NCBI GenBank assembly: GCA_003049465.1
Contig: PYSS01000069.1
Coordinates: 148,553-212,552, forward strand
Source of the DNA: Magnaporthiopsis rhizophila
Taxonomy: Eukaryota; Ascomycota; Sordariomycetes; Magnaporthales; Magnaporthaceae
DNA: 64,000 nt
Direction of reading: 5' to 3'
A model generated the notes under the pieces. The model had not been told where the DNA came from, made no database searches, and worked only from the letters and a program-made list of their open reading frames with translations. Of the stretch, positions 23,880 through 34,762 are shown in pieces. Within the stretch, counting starts at the first letter, position 1. Each line of letters opens with the position of its first letter. A program made the translations under genes and the position numbers.

Positions 23880-25097
23880 ATGAAGTATTCGGCCCTTACC
23901 GCCCTTCTCGGAGCCGCGTCCATGGCGCTGGCGCACAATGCGGGCGGCCGCTCTCACGCTCGGGATCTGTCCCTCCAGTCGTATGTTTTCTTTCTGGAAT
24001 TTTCTCTTATTTCCGTCTTGGCGACCCAGCCAATCAACCCTCATCCCAACTACAGTACATCCGACTGGTTGATTGGTCGTTATATACTAAACTTCTTATG
24101 CCGCTAGCCGTGCCGATCCGGGGCAGACGGTGAACGTCCCGAGGCCCAAGATTGGCAGTGTGCCTTATGGTTAGTGGTTGCCTGCCTGCCTGCCCGAACT
24201 TCCCCCAAGCATCACCTACATCAATGTTAACACACACCAACTCCCCTAGGCTCCATCATCACTCGTTGCACACAGTCCAACGTCGTGGCCCTCACCTTTG
24301 ATGATGGCCCGGGCCCCAAGACCAGCCAGCTCCTGGACCTCCTCAGGGAGTTCGGGGCCAAGGCCACCTTCTTCGTGACGGCCAACAACATCTACCCCAT
24401 CGAGCAGGAACCCGGCTCGTCGCTGGTGCGCCGCGCCCTGGCCGAGGGCCACCAGGTCGCGTCGCACACGTGGCGCCATCAGGACCTGTCGGCCATCGGC
24501 CGCGACGAGCGCGCCAGGGAGGTGCTCCTGACCGAGTCGGCCATGGCCAACGTCTTCCAGCGGTTCCCGACCTACATCCGCCCGCCCTACGGCAGCTGCG
24601 ACGGCGCCTGCCTGTCGCACCTGGCCGAGCTCGGCTACCACGTCATCAACTGGTCCGTCGACACCGACGACTGGCGCCACCAGGACGACATCGCCCAGGC
24701 CGAGGCCAAGTTCTCCGCCGGCGTCAACGGCAACCCGGGCCACATCGTGCTGGCCCACGACATTCACGCCGCCACCGTCGACCGCCTGGCCCGCTACATG
24801 CTCCAGACGTCCAGGGACCGCGGCCTGCGCTTCGTCACCGTCGGCGAGTGCCTCGGCGACCCGGCCGAGAACTGGTACCGTGCCGCCGACGGCAGCGGCA
24901 ATGGCGGCGGTGGCGGTGGCGGTGGTGGTGGTGGCGGCGGCGGCTCCATGACCCCGTCCACCGATGGTACTTGCGGCGGCACCGTCACCTGCGCCGGCAC
25001 CCACTGGGGCACCTGCTGCTCCCAGTGGGGATGGTGCGGTATTACTGACGAACACTGCAGGGCTGGCTGCCAGCCTGCCTTTGGCACTTGCCTGTAA
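23880..25097 (+). CDS. Secreted chitin deacetylase with C-terminal CBM18
   Basis: Carbohydrate esterase family 4 enzyme that removes acetyl groups from chitin, for wall remodelling or masking chitin from host chitinases. Exons 23880-23980, 24108-24169, 24250-25097; 336 aa. Signal peptide MKYSALTALLGAASMALA. CE4 motifs: TFDDGP (about residue 69; the catalytic base and metal Asp), SHTWRH (H-x3-H metal pair), RPPYGSCDG, then DTDDWRHQD and VLAHDIH. A Gly-only linker of about 14 residues (24904-24945) joins the catalytic domain to one hevein-like chitin-binding module, about residues 295-335, with eight Cys (CGGTVTCAG, CCSQWGWCG). Both junctions keep the frame (QS-RADPGQTV; PYG-SIITRC). The start is the ATG that begins the signal peptide. 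A 269-codon frame on the opposite strand is a composition shadow. Confidence 0.93.
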
Positions 25098-25415
25098 ATC
25101 TCTTTTTTCTCGAGTCCATGTCGTCGTCTCCTTTCAACCTCAAATGATACCAATGCTATTTCCTTCATGTGGTGGGGGAACAAAAAGAACAATAATGTCT
25201 TCATGGGCGGAAACTCTGATGGTACCTACATAGAGCTTGCATTTAATGACGCACGGGTGTATACCCCAAACCGGGTGCGTCTCTGTTGCTGATGCCTACG
25301 TGACGTGTAATTTCCATTTTGGCAACACTAACTCTCAGTATCCTGACTCCCATACAGAGAACGACTTTCCACACGACAATGAGCCTATGTACAACGGCCA
25401 AGTCTATCAAATATC
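25098..25415. other. Intergenic, convergent 3' ends
   Basis: 3' flanks of the chitin deacetylase and the NmrA-like gene; nothing else seen. Confidence 0.55.
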
Positions 25416-26387
25416 TCAGCCCAAAACAACCCTCGCCAGCGTGACATCATACGCCTCCGGCGCCCGTCCAAGCACGCGCTCTAGAGTCGGCGCGACAACT
25501 GCCGTCTCGCCGTCCCTGATGGCGTCCCACGTCGTGGCCCACATCCGTCCCACGTCCTCGGACCCAAACACGGCCACGACCTGCGGCTGCGAGACGTACT
25601 CGTCCACCGAGACCTCGCGTATGCGCACGGGTCTCTTGACCAGTGTCTGCAGCAGCTCGGCCGTCTCCTGCAGCGTCCACACCCTGGGGCCGGTGAGCAG
25701 CATCGTCGAGTTGACCAGCTCGATGCCGTCGTCGTAGCGGTCTTCCCCAGCCGCGAAGCGCGCAATCAGGCGCGCCGTGGCCTCGCCGAGCTCGTCGCGC
25801 TTGGCCCACGCGACGCCGGGACCTTTTCCGTCGTGCGGGATCCGGATCTCGATCTCGGACTCGGACCCGGTCGTTGACGTGTCGGGGAACCCCGTGTAGT
25901 GGCCCACGCTCTCCGAGTACAGACCTTCCCGGACCGACGTGTAGGAGAACTTGCCCGGGTGAGCGGCGGCCAGGGACCGCAGGTGCGCCTCGGTCGCCAG
26001 GTGCGCGTGCATGACGTTGGCTCTGGACGAGTTGCCCGTGACGTCGCCGGCGAAGGCGAGCGACGAGTAAAACACGTGCGACACCCCCGCCCGCACCGCG
26101 GCGTCCAGGGCGGCCGTGTGCACCTTGACGCGGTAGTCGTGCAGGTGGCTGGGGTACGAGATGAGAAAGAGGACGTCCACGCCCTTAAAGGCCTCTGCGA
26201 GCTGCTCGGGCGGGTCCTCAAACGTCGCCTTCCTGAGCTGCGCCCCGGACTCGGCGTACTCTTTGGGCTGCTTCTCGGGATAGCGGCTGATGAAGACGAG
26301 ATGGTCGTTGGGCATCAGCTTCCGTAAGTGGGCTGCCGTGCTGCTGCCGAGGCCGCCCGAGGCTGGGAAAATGCCCACGGTCTTCAT
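25416..26387 (-). CDS. NmrA-like NAD(P)-binding protein
   Basis: Atypical short-chain dehydrogenase of the NmrA/HSCARG group, 323 aa, no intron. The Rossmann motif is GIFPASGGLGSSTA at residue 5. It is followed by VFISRYPEK, where an Arg after the second strand favours NADP, then GVDVLFLISYPS, and GVSHVFYSSLAF, which has the SS of the family but no Tyr-x3-Lys dyad. Such proteins are either quinone/aldehyde reductases or redox-sensing regulators. The start is the first ATG, MKTVGIF, two residues before the first beta strand; an upstream open stretch starts only with TTG. Not evidently linked to the cluster downstream, from which it is separated by several housekeeping genes. Confidence 0.85.
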   Translation of the reverse strand: MKTVGIFPASGGLGSSTAAHLRKLMPNDHLVFISRYPEKQPKEYAESGAQLRKATFEDPPEQLAEAFKGVDVLFLISYPSHLHDYRVKVHTAALDAAVRAGVSHVFYSSLAFAGDVTGNSSRANVMHAHLATEAHLRSLAAAHPGKFSYTSVREGLYSESVGHYTGFPDTSTTGSESEIEIRIPHDGKGPGVAWAKRDELGEATARLIARFAAGEDRYDDGIELVNSTMLLTGPRVWTLQETAELLQTLVKRPVRIREVSVDEYVSQPQVVAVFGSEDVGRMWATTWDAIRDGETAVVAPTLERVLGRAPEAYDVTLARVVLG

Positions 26388-27047
26388 CGTGATTCGGAGG
26401 GAGAGGGCTTGGTTGGGGTGGTAGTTGAAGCTTGTTTGGTGTGTCGAAGAGGAAGAAACAAGAAACAAAGCGATAAGTCTACGGGCAGAATCAAATCGCT
26501 TTCAACCATAAACCATGGCCGTCTCCCCTTGACGCTTTTATATTGCCCATGGTGGAGTTGCGTCATGGTAACCGCACCCCATCTGGCATGTCGGCGACTG
26601 GGTCCTAGCCAACATCGCGGTGGATATCGATCGTGCAATTAATAATGCCGTCATTTGTAATCCTTCGCGCTTTCGGCACAGAGTCCGGGGATATCACACC
26701 TTACAAGAATCTGCCCATGATAGATAGGATATAGGTGGGTAGGTAGGTAGGTAGGGAGGTACCTACTGATAGATTCTAGAAAAGTCCAATGTAATGCTTG
26801 GGAGCAACGACCCTAGCCAATAGCGCGGAGGGGTTTGAAGAATGCACTAATAAGCATGGGCCAATCACCGCGACGCATTCCCCAGCCACTCAAGATGGCC
26901 AGCCCCTCACGAACCCATCCTGAGACAGAATAGACGACGCCGTCTTGTGGCACCGTCTCAAACCTTTGAAGTTGAAATAAAATGATAATAATAATAATAA
27001 TAAAACTGCAACCCGTATTAAACCTTCCACTTCCATGGAAACTCGCC
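26388..27047. other. Divergent promoter with microsatellites
   Basis: Between the NmrA-like gene and the membrane-protein gene. Contains a TAGG microsatellite (about 26732-26764) and an AAT repeat (about 26984-27003). No ORF supported. Confidence 0.5.
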
Positions 27048-28075
27048 ATGGCAGCCACCCAAGACAACGACTCGCCGCTGTCCATCGCGGCCAATGTGGC
27101 AGGCATCTTGACCTTCGTCGTGGCCATCCTAGCGGCCATCTATGCGCGTGTCACATATCTCCGGAACAGTGATGCTGAATACTTCCGCGTAAAGGCGTCG
27201 CTGTCGTGGTACAAGACCGAGTCGACCTGGCTGACCACGCTCGTGCGCGCCGCCGCCGATCTCGACGGCTCCGGCCGCGACAGGCGCTACAGCGTCACCG
27301 CCGAGTTCCAGATGTACACCTTCGTCATGGAGGACCTCGTCAGGCTCGAGCAGCGCCTGCTCGAGCTCGTCAAGGAGACCGAGGAGAGGGCGACTGCGGA
27401 CGATGACGATGTTGGCGATGCTGGGGGCGACGAAAAAGGAGGACGAGGAGCGTTCCAGGCCCCCAGAGATGGATGGACGTTTGTGCCCAAGAGGTGGACC
27501 TGGAACTGGACCAAGATCAGCGTCGCCACCGCTTGGCTCTCGGTCCGCACCAAGGCCCTGGAACTGGTGAGGCAGAGAGATGCCCTAACCGCTAGAGTGC
27601 TTTTCACGCAGATGAGCATGATCGCATCGTGAGTCGTCCCTGGATCTTCTCGTGGCCTCATAACTATATGCATGATTCCCAGCCATCAGTCGCCTGGTGT
27701 TGACCTGTTGTGTCGCCCAGGCGGATCCGTGAGCTGGAGAGCCGAACCAATTGGCGCGAGGTCAAAACCACCGAGAGTTTCAAGAAGCTCGAGGACATGA
27801 TCAGCTCCCAGCAGGGCGAAATTCGGCGGTTGGAGGACTTGGTGTATCGGATCATGCACAAGCGTCGGGTTGGCGGCGCGGACCAAGCGCCTGCCGCCGA
27901 CTCGGATCCGCCCCTATCAGCGCCTTTGTCTCCTGTTGGGTCGACGCCGCCCTTATTTGGTCATCGAGCATCCTCTTCGAGCAACGACACGGTGGAAGCA
28001 AACGACCCTCTATCTACCGGCGGGCGGTCTAGGAGCTTTCGCGGTTCCTCGACTAGGCGATCGAGGTCGAGATGA
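27048..28075 (+). CDS. Fungal membrane protein of unknown function
   Basis: Two exons, 27048-27628 and 27721-28075, joined over a 92-nt intron (GTGAGT...GCCCAG) that gives MIAS-RIRELESRTN; 311 aa. One strong hydrophobic segment near the N-terminus (about residues 12-33, IAANVAGILTFVVAILAAIYA) suggests a single-pass anchor. A Trp-containing conserved-looking block (SWYKTESTWLTTLV) and long helices with coiled-coil character follow, including RIRELESRTNWREVKTTES and the stretch after it. The tail is Ser/Pro/Arg-rich. I do not recognise a named domain. An ATG at 26982 inside the AAT repeat is in frame but would add an Ile run, so the ATG with a good CCATGG context is used. Convergent with the next gene, with only 71 bp between the stops. 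Confidence 0.75.
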
Positions 28076-28146
28076 CAGCGCAGAACAGTAGTAGCAAGGC
28101 CGAAAGGCCCGATTGTTTGGCGAACGCGGTTGGTTGCATGGAAGCT

Positions 28147-28493
28147 TTACTTGAGACTGTACCCGCCCTGCCAAAGGAACGCATAGCAACATGCAAGGCT
28201 CAGGACAGAGAGCGACAGGTTGAGCTCGAGAACAGCCCACACCCACAGGCAGCCGACAGACGGCGCCTGCTTCATGACAGCGAGATAGCCATGCACGTTG
28301 GTGACGTGGATCAGGTAGCAGCCTGCCGCGGTGCCTGTGGCGAAGAAGACGGCCTGGCGAAGGCCGGACTGGAAGCGCATCGGGACGAGGGGGAACGGGG
28401 CGGGATTCGCGGCGTGAAAGTGTAGGCTGTAAACGAGGAAGCCAAAGACTGCGACGCTACTCTGTTAGTCGACTGCCCGATGGCGGATTAGCG

Positions 28494-28532
<39 letters not shown>

Positions 28533-28894
28533 CAGGTCTGCGTACCGAGGAAGCCCTGGCCGGCGCGGGCGGCGATCTTGTACCACGACAACTCAACGGC
28601 GTACTGGTTCTGAACCAACACATCGAGCGTGACGTGCAGCATGCAAAGGCTGATAGTCCACATCATAGCCTCCATGACGCGGTCAGCGGTGGGAGAGAGC
28701 TCTCCGTCGTCGTCGTCGGGCTCGGAGGGCGGGGGCAAGCCCTTCTTTTTCGCGTCGTTGGCCCTTTGCCTGATCTCGGCCTCCTTGAATAGGTTGCGCT
28801 CCTGCGCCATCTCCAGCAGTGTCTTTTCGGATGGTCCGGATCGGTCGGGCTGCTTGAGCTTGATCTTTCCGCCGGCGTCGCGTCGTCGTGCCAT
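28147..28894 (-). CDS. Multi-pass fungal membrane protein (DUF7719-like)
   Basis: Exons 28894-28546 and 28448-28147; 216 aa. The 97-nt intron (GTACGC donor at 28545, branch GACTAAC, CGCAG acceptor) carries a 37-nt T tract in the sense strand. Splicing joins GQGFL to VFGFLVYSLHFH in frame. The N-terminal 75 residues are charged (KIKLKQPDRSG, DDDDGELSPT). Four hydrophobic segments follow: around MMWTISLCMLHVTLDVLV, FLVFGFLVYSLHF, AVFFATGTAAGCYLIHV, and the C-terminal LSLSVLSLACCYAFLW. The closest family I recall is a fungal integral membrane DUF (DUF7719); function unknown, probably ER. Head-to-head with GPI12, 392 bp apart. Confidence 0.78.
28494..28530. repeat. 37-nt A/T homopolymer inside an intron
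   Basis: An uninterrupted run of 37 A on the plus strand (T on the gene's sense strand) between donor and branch site of the intron at 28449-28545. Assembly length of such runs is unreliable. Confidence 0.9.
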
Positions 28895-29286
28895 TTTGGA
28901 TGGTGTCTGGTGTGGTGATATTTGGGAGGACTGAAACTCGACAGGATTTGTCTGCCGCCTGGGTCGTCTTGGAGGCTACTTAATGTCGACTGCTTTATCT
29001 TGGGACGAAGCAGGTCGTCACAATAGAATTACAATTCCCATCAGGGGCGGACCTTCAACAAGCTTATCCCTGTCAGCTATCCGGGTCCGCCAACCTGGCC
29101 CCAGCACAAGAACCTCATTCGCCAATTGCACGACGTATCAGATCCACTGTGGAGGGGCAAAGCTTGGGTGGACTTCAAGCTTCTGACAGCGGGTAGACGC
29201 TTGGCTAAACAGCTGGGCTGTTATTCAACCCTCTGAGTACCTCGGGCACCAGCTTCCGGCCCATCATCGCGACAAGCAAACGCAGG
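28895..29286. other. Divergent promoter
   Basis: A 392-bp region between the DUF7719-like gene and GPI12. No ORF or clear element seen. Confidence 0.5.
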
Positions 29287-30374
29287 ATGTCGGTCCGGCT
29301 CCTGGCAGCAGGCCTCGTGGTCCTGCTGGCGCCCATCATGTACACGTACCTGCAGTCAATCGCCGCGGCGCGCTTCCCGACGCCGCGCAACAAACGCGTC
29401 TGCCTCCTGATCGCCCACCCGGACGACGAGGCCATGTTCTTCTCCCCGACCGTCCTGGCCCTGACCCGCCCCGAGACCGGCAACCACGTCAAGATCCTGT
29501 GTCTGAGCAGCGGTCCGTCCCACCTACCTAGCCACCGACCACTACACACTGTCTTGACTTCCCCGTGCTGCATTGACTGACAGTCCCACACGGAAACCCA
29601 ACAGGAAACGCAGACGGGCTTGGCGAGACGCGCAAAAAGGAGCTGGTCAAGAGCGGGATGCTGCTTGGCCTGCGGCAGGACGACGACGTCACCGTCATAG
29701 AATCCGAGTACGCATATTCCCCAATTCCTTACATCTTCTCTCCCGCGCCCTCCACATCCACTAACGCCCTGCCACACGCGCGCGCCCCCAAAAGATTATT
29801 CCCAGACTCCATGAAAACGACATGGGACCCGATCGCCATCTCGGATCTGTTGACCACGACCTTCGTCCCGGACGCCGACGCCCCCGCCACCATCGACATC
29901 GACATGCTCGTCACGTTTGACTCGCAGGGGGTCTCGTCCCACCCCAACCACATTTCGCTCTACCACGGCGCCCGCGCTTTCGTCTCCTCGCTGAGCCGGG
30001 GTGCATCTTCCCCGCCCCTCGCTCTCTACAGCCTGACGTCGGTCTCGTTCCTGCGCAAATATACCTCCATACTCGATGCTGTCGCCACCCTGGCCACGAG
30101 CTGGGGGTTCGCCGCCGCCGGGGCCTCGCCGTCCGACAAGGCCGAGAAGGGTCGCCCGCGGGGGCTGGTCTTTATGAATTCTCTGACCGGAGGTGGTGGG
30201 GGTGGTCGTGCTGCCAGCGACCATGGCAGCAGACCAGGCGGACGCAACGTCGCGACCGCCTGGAGAGCCATGACCGAGGCTCATCTGAGCCAGATGGTCT
30301 GGTTCCGCTACGGATGGATCACTCTCAGCCGGTACATGGTCGTCAACGACCTAAGGCTAGAGACAGTCGAGTAG
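29287..30374 (+). CDS. GPI12: N-acetylglucosaminyl-phosphatidylinositol deacetylase (PIG-L/GPI12)
   Basis: Catalyses the second step of GPI-anchor synthesis, deacetylating GlcNAc-PI on the cytoplasmic face of the ER. Exons 29287-29512, 29605-29707, 29795-30374; 302 aa. A hydrophobic N-terminal anchor (LLAAGLVVLLAPIMY) is followed by the zinc-binding LIAHPDDEAMFF at about residue 45. The junctions give SSG-NADGLGETRKKEL and IES-ELFPDSMKTTWDP, both family landmarks, and VSSHPNHISLYHG supplies the third zinc histidine. Both introns have CTGAC or CTAAC branch sites. A Gly run (GGGGGG) near the C-terminus is specific to this protein. Length fits fungal PIG-L. Start is the first ATG, directly ahead of the membrane anchor. 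Confidence 0.93.
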
Positions 30375-30568
30375 TGACGTCCGCTCCCGAGAGAGTTGGT
30401 CAAGATATACTTTGTTTTTCATTCCCTCATGTCTTTCCTTTTTTTTCTAGCCATATACCCGCCATCTAGCGAACTTTTTGTTTCACCCAGACACATCCTA
30501 TCCTGCCCTCGAGCATTTGCCAAGCTACATACGTACAAAGGCGCTATATACAACGCATCTAGCTAATC

Positions 30569-32845
30569 TCAAGCGAACTGTCTTTCGACCCATCTAGAGC
30601 CGATCTGCCCCGTAGTATTGGCTGGCACATCAAATGTCGATGTTAGGTTCGAGGGAAAGACGTCACGCGATATCCTGCGCGTCCTTTCCCTGTTCTTCCG
30701 CCAAAGGGACTGCCGCCTCTTGCTGAAGGGCATGTACCACGTCGTGGTGGACTGAACCGGAATCGTTGGCGGCGCTTCAAATGTCTCGCGGACGAGCCCA
30801 TAGCTCTGAGCCCCCACAGTACGGCGCAGGTCAAGCGTCACGAGCCCGGTGGCCACCTTGTACTCGACCTCCCGCGGCAGGAAGCGCTCAAAGGCGGCGA
30901 TGCAGTCCGGTACGAGCCGGGTAGCTGCCCACGCATTGTGGGCTTCCCCACCGTTGCGCCGGGCGGCCTTGAGCAGCAGGGTGGCGCACCTGTGGATGTA
31001 GAACCACAGCGTCCACTTGCTCAGCACCGCCTCGTGGTACCTGCGCTTCGACCTGGCCTGGTCAAGTCCGAGGGCCTTGGCATGCGCGGCTTCCACGGCC
31101 GCGGCCTCGAGCTCCCCGATCCGAGAGTCGTACTGTTGAATCATCTTCTCCATCAGCTCCACCGCCACGACCGTTTCTCCCTTGGCCAACAGAGACTTTG
31201 CCAGGATGAAATACTGCGCCACGCCCGGCTGCACATTGTACCGCGCAGACGTCATGACCTCCCAGATCTGCAGGAGGGACTCCGTCGTCATGACCTTGTT
31301 GACGAGCAGAGGACTCATCAACTCCCATTCCTGCCTAGCAGGATAGCTAGACAGGGTATAAACCCATTCGAGCAGCTCAAACCAGAGATTGTCGGGAATA
31401 TCGATATTGTATACGCGTGAGAGTGTGTCGACCGCGCTGAGCGCCATGGGGACGTCGGCCATGGCACAGTAGGCGCGCATAACAGCAAGCAGCAGTCTCT
31501 GCGTGGGCGTCGCGACAGCTCCTGGCCATCGGAACCTCTCGCGCAGCGCCGACGGATCCTCGACTAGCTGCGCCGGGAGCGCAGACAGGGAAGACATGGG
31601 CATGACCCCCCAGGTTCGGACGAGCAGGTTGGTCTTGTCTCGGTTCGAGGAAGCCCGTGACATGGCGATCAGTAAGGCGCAGGCCTGCTCCTCCTCGATG
31701 TATCCTTGGTTCACGTTGCGGTCCACCAGTTTCCGGAGAGGGCCGGCTTTGGAGAGCATCTTGTCGATGCGCACTGCTGTTTTGTGCGCCGCCGCATTCT
31801 GTCCGAACCGGTCGTGTCGCGTCCGCGCCGTCCGCAGGCGCATCTTCTCGAGCATACCAAAACGCACGCGACCTAGGAGGAACTTCTTCCTGTTCAGGTT
31901 CAGCGGGTAGACGCGGAACCGAGATATGTCGTACTGCGAGAACAGCGGGTCGGTGAAGAACCTCGCCTTGATGTACTCGGTCATCATATCTGCCGTTTTG
32001 GCATGAGACACAGAGCGCAGGTACTGGCCCCAGATCCGCTTCACCTTGTACAAATCCATCGTCGCGCCGGCGCTCCGCAGTAAGATCTTGAAGTCTGAAG
32101 GCATCAGTCTACCACTGCCCGCCTCTCGGATCTGGCACAGCTTCGTCAGGCTGTCGTAGAGCGTCAGATACGTCCGTCTTCTCCCCAGCTCGTCCACCAG
32201 TGACCCCAACGGTGTCGTTGCGACCATGCCGGCACTTATGAAAAGACGATTGCCATCACCGTGGAGTTGGCGCTGGACGTTGTCGGGTTCCAGGAGTCTC
32301 AGGAGCTCGGAAAAGGAGTCGGTGGACAAGCTCCCCACAATCTGGGGCAGAGGGTCATATTCCTGGTCCGGCTCGGTGACGCGGTTGACGAGCTCCCACA
32401 ATACCAAAACATTTGCTTCTCGTAGCGCGCGACGGAAACGATCGGCGAATGTTTCCTTGGGTAGAGTCTGTGGGGGAGGATGTGCATATGGCATGGGGGC
32501 TTCGTCCGCCTCCCCACGAGGGCTCACTTGCCGTCGCAGACGGCCTGGGAGTTGCTGGCCAAGCACGGCCTGCATAAAAGCCGCATCCAACGCTTTCCCT
32601 CCGGAAGGGGTTGGCTGCGAGACAAGCCGCGCGCCGAGGACGGCACCATCGTGGGGGTCCGAGACGTGAGAGGCCTGCCTGACTTGGTGGTATGAAGTTC
32701 GATGCCGATGGACGAGGGAGGGCTGGAGGTGGCCGAGGCCGAGCCTCAGTGCTCGTGAGGACGCCGTCGCGGCCCATGGTGGGTTCCTGTGAAGGAGGCG
32801 GGAGGGCCCAGAAATCCCCACCAAGGGAGCGGGCGCCAGAGTCAT
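30569..32845 (-). CDS. Mitochondrial ATPase-expression (PPR-like) protein
   Basis: Single-exon gene of 758 aa. The first 65 residues are Arg/Ser/His-rich with almost no acids, a likely mitochondrial presequence. The rest is all-helical, with paired helices resembling pentatricopeptide repeats (for example FGMLEKMRLRTARTRHDRF, LLAVMRAYCAMADVPMALSAV, ILAKSLLAKGETVVAVELM). The order and composition recall the ascomycete 'mitochondrial ATPase expression' family (ATP13/Aep-like, PF12921 from memory), RNA-binding factors for expression of mitochondrially encoded ATP synthase subunits. I am sure of the mitochondrial helical-repeat character and less sure of the exact target transcript. The start is the ATG that begins the presequence. 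Divergent from LSM3. Confidence 0.75.
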   Translation of the reverse strand: MTLAPAPLVGISGPSRLLHRNPPWAATASSRALRLGLGHLQPSLVHRHRTSYHQVRQASHVSDPHDGAVLGARLVSQPTPSGGKALDAAFMQAVLGQQLPGRLRRQVSPRGEADEAPMPYAHPPPQTLPKETFADRFRRALREANVLVLWELVNRVTEPDQEYDPLPQIVGSLSTDSFSELLRLLEPDNVQRQLHGDGNRLFISAGMVATTPLGSLVDELGRRRTYLTLYDSLTKLCQIREAGSGRLMPSDFKILLRSAGATMDLYKVKRIWGQYLRSVSHAKTADMMTEYIKARFFTDPLFSQYDISRFRVYPLNLNRKKFLLGRVRFGMLEKMRLRTARTRHDRFGQNAAAHKTAVRIDKMLSKAGPLRKLVDRNVNQGYIEEEQACALLIAMSRASSNRDKTNLLVRTWGVMPMSSLSALPAQLVEDPSALRERFRWPGAVATPTQRLLLAVMRAYCAMADVPMALSAVDTLSRVYNIDIPDNLWFELLEWVYTLSSYPARQEWELMSPLLVNKVMTTESLLQIWEVMTSARYNVQPGVAQYFILAKSLLAKGETVVAVELMEKMIQQYDSRIGELEAAAVEAAHAKALGLDQARSKRRYHEAVLSKWTLWFYIHRCATLLLKAARRNGGEAHNAWAATRLVPDCIAAFERFLPREVEYKVATGLVTLDLRRTVGAQSYGLVRETFEAPPTIPVQSTTTWYMPFSKRRQSLWRKNRERTRRISRDVFPSNLTSTFDVPANTTGQIGSRWVERQFA

Positions 32846-33424
32846 GGATGCTCGCTCAGGCCGGCTGGGGAGTTGCGCTCATGACGGAAGAAGCGCGGCA
32901 GGCTACGGTGAAAAGGGCGCAGGGGTTCAAGGGCGGCGCGTGGAGGAAGCGCGAAGGTTTTTGGGGACCTTCCATGCCCGGCGCATCACCCGCAGGCACG
33001 TCGGAAGGGTTTGAGTTGTAGCATGGTCTTGGCCTGGACAACACCACAGGGAAGGCTCGATTGTAACCTGCAGCCACTGCAGTTGGCTGGGGTTCCCCGC
33101 ACGCAACGCGACAGGAGGATCGGATTGAATCTCCAGCTGTTAATCCGTGCACCACGGAAAACAGCGGGGCCACCTGGACCTAACCTGCGGGCTTTTCCAT
33201 GCCAACTGGAATCAGCTGTCAGGTCGACACGCCGCTTCATGACCACCTAGGAAATTTCCCAGGCGACAGATGAACCTCGCGCATCGCACTGACGTTGTCG
33301 TTGCAAACCAAGCCAGCTGCCACTACAGCCATCAGCTTCCGAACTGCCGCGAGCGGAGCAGTGCTATCGCTGCCTCAAGAAATACCAGAAAGACCCGGCA
33401 CACCTCACAGCACGACCAAAAAAT
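32846..33424. other. Divergent promoter
   Basis: Shared upstream region of the ATPase-expression gene and LSM3. No supported ORF. Confidence 0.5.
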
Positions 33425-33965
33425 ATGGCGGACTCCGGCGAAGGCCAGGGCAACGAGCCATTCGGTCTCGTGAGGCTCCTCCTGGACGAGGTCGTTTTTG
33501 TCAAGCTCCGTGGAGACAGAGAGCTCAAGGGCAGGCTACATGTGAGTTTGCCCAGGGTGTGGGGGAGGCGTCGCACAGATAGCCGGGGTGGATCGATACG
33601 TGGTGATGGGAGGTTTCTCAGAGACGGGACAAGCCAAGACTGATAACAGGCTGTAACCCAAGGCTTATGATTCACACTGCAACCTCGTCCTTGGTGATGT
33701 CGAGGAGACGCACTACATGCAAGATGAGGAGGAGGACGCAGAATTCAAGGTCAGTGGCCGGAACATAGGACGCACCGTGGTAGTAGGTAGTATCGAGCTA
33801 ACACATTTCTACTACTAGACGGTGTCGCGCAAACTGGAGATGCTGTTTGTCCGAGGCAAGTTTGGTGTCTTGTTTATAGCGTTCTTGGCGGCGTGCTGAC
33901 CTTGTGTTTGTGGAATAGGTGACAGTGTTGTCCTGGTTTCTCCAGCAGAGTCCGTCTCGGCCTGA
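33425..33965 (+). CDS. LSM3: U6 snRNA-associated Sm-like protein LSm3
   Basis: Subunit of the heptameric LSm rings: LSm2-8 on U6 snRNA in the spliceosome, LSm1-7 in cytoplasmic mRNA decapping. Exons 33425-33541, 33663-33749, 33819-33855, 33919-33965; 95 aa, the normal family length. Sm1 motif LLLDEVVFVKLRGDRELKGRLHAYDSH spans the first junction; Sm2 is MLFVRGDSVVLVSP. The third intron (33856-33918) starts GCAAGT and ends AATAG, a GC-AG intron. Only this donor gives the conserved RG-DS join. The other introns have GTGAGT and GTCAGT donors. Start ATG is the only one that yields the conserved N-terminus (EPFGLVRLLLDEV). Confidence 0.95.
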
Positions 33966-34762
33966 TTCTGGCCGCTTGTCTTGCAGTGACGGCAACTCCT
34001 AGAGCCACATGCACAGGGCTGCCGGAAGGTCATGCTGGAAGCCTATCCCAGGCAAGAACCTGGAGTCAAAGTCCATATTGGCTAGACTGACTTGGACGAT
34101 CTAAACAAAACTCGATTGAGACCTGGAAGCAGACATTTTGACTGCCATTGATGGTAGTCTATGTCTATTGGAATGATTCCATGCAGGTTTACTCCTGCGT
34201 GCGGGAGCTACGTACAGGAGGCTATGATCAATATTCACGATTTCTTTGGCACCAGAACTGTCCGTTGTTTCGTCCATAGTAAGAGCCCTTGAATTCCTTT
34301 CTCTGATCTAGGCCACGCGCAACCTCTGACGTGTCCTCCATTGGCAAAAGTGACTATTCTCATAGATCCGTGGTAATTTTGATGTATCTCTTATCGTCCT
34401 TGCACCATTTCGTAGAGGGATGAACGTTGGGGCCGGAAGTAGAGGCAGCTCTCGGCGTTTATCTTTGCATCAAAAGCCTTTTAACGTCGTGAACGAAAAG
34501 GGTTAGGGCAACAGAAGAGATAACATTATTTATACTATAACGGGACAATAAATAAAAAGTCCATGTCCACCATATTACCATGACGAGTGAAACAGCAAAT
34601 AACGAGGCAAGAATACCACGACAAAGGAAATAGGAAAATAAGCAGAAAGCAAATGTACAGCCAGGTAATGAGAAGAGGGGCCCATGTTTCAAACACTCAG
34701 CCTTTATCCGTCTAAGCAAGGATCATCCTACAAATTTCCAACCCATCGTGTCTGGCTCCCGC
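33966..34762. other. Intergenic, convergent 3' ends
   Basis: AT-richer than its neighbours. A hydrophobic minus-strand frame (34459-34719) has only a TTG start and is not called. Confidence 0.5.

Noticed and set aside
24246..25055. 269-codon minus-strand frame
   Set aside because: Antisense to the chitin deacetylase; Gly/Ala/Val-rich with no domain.
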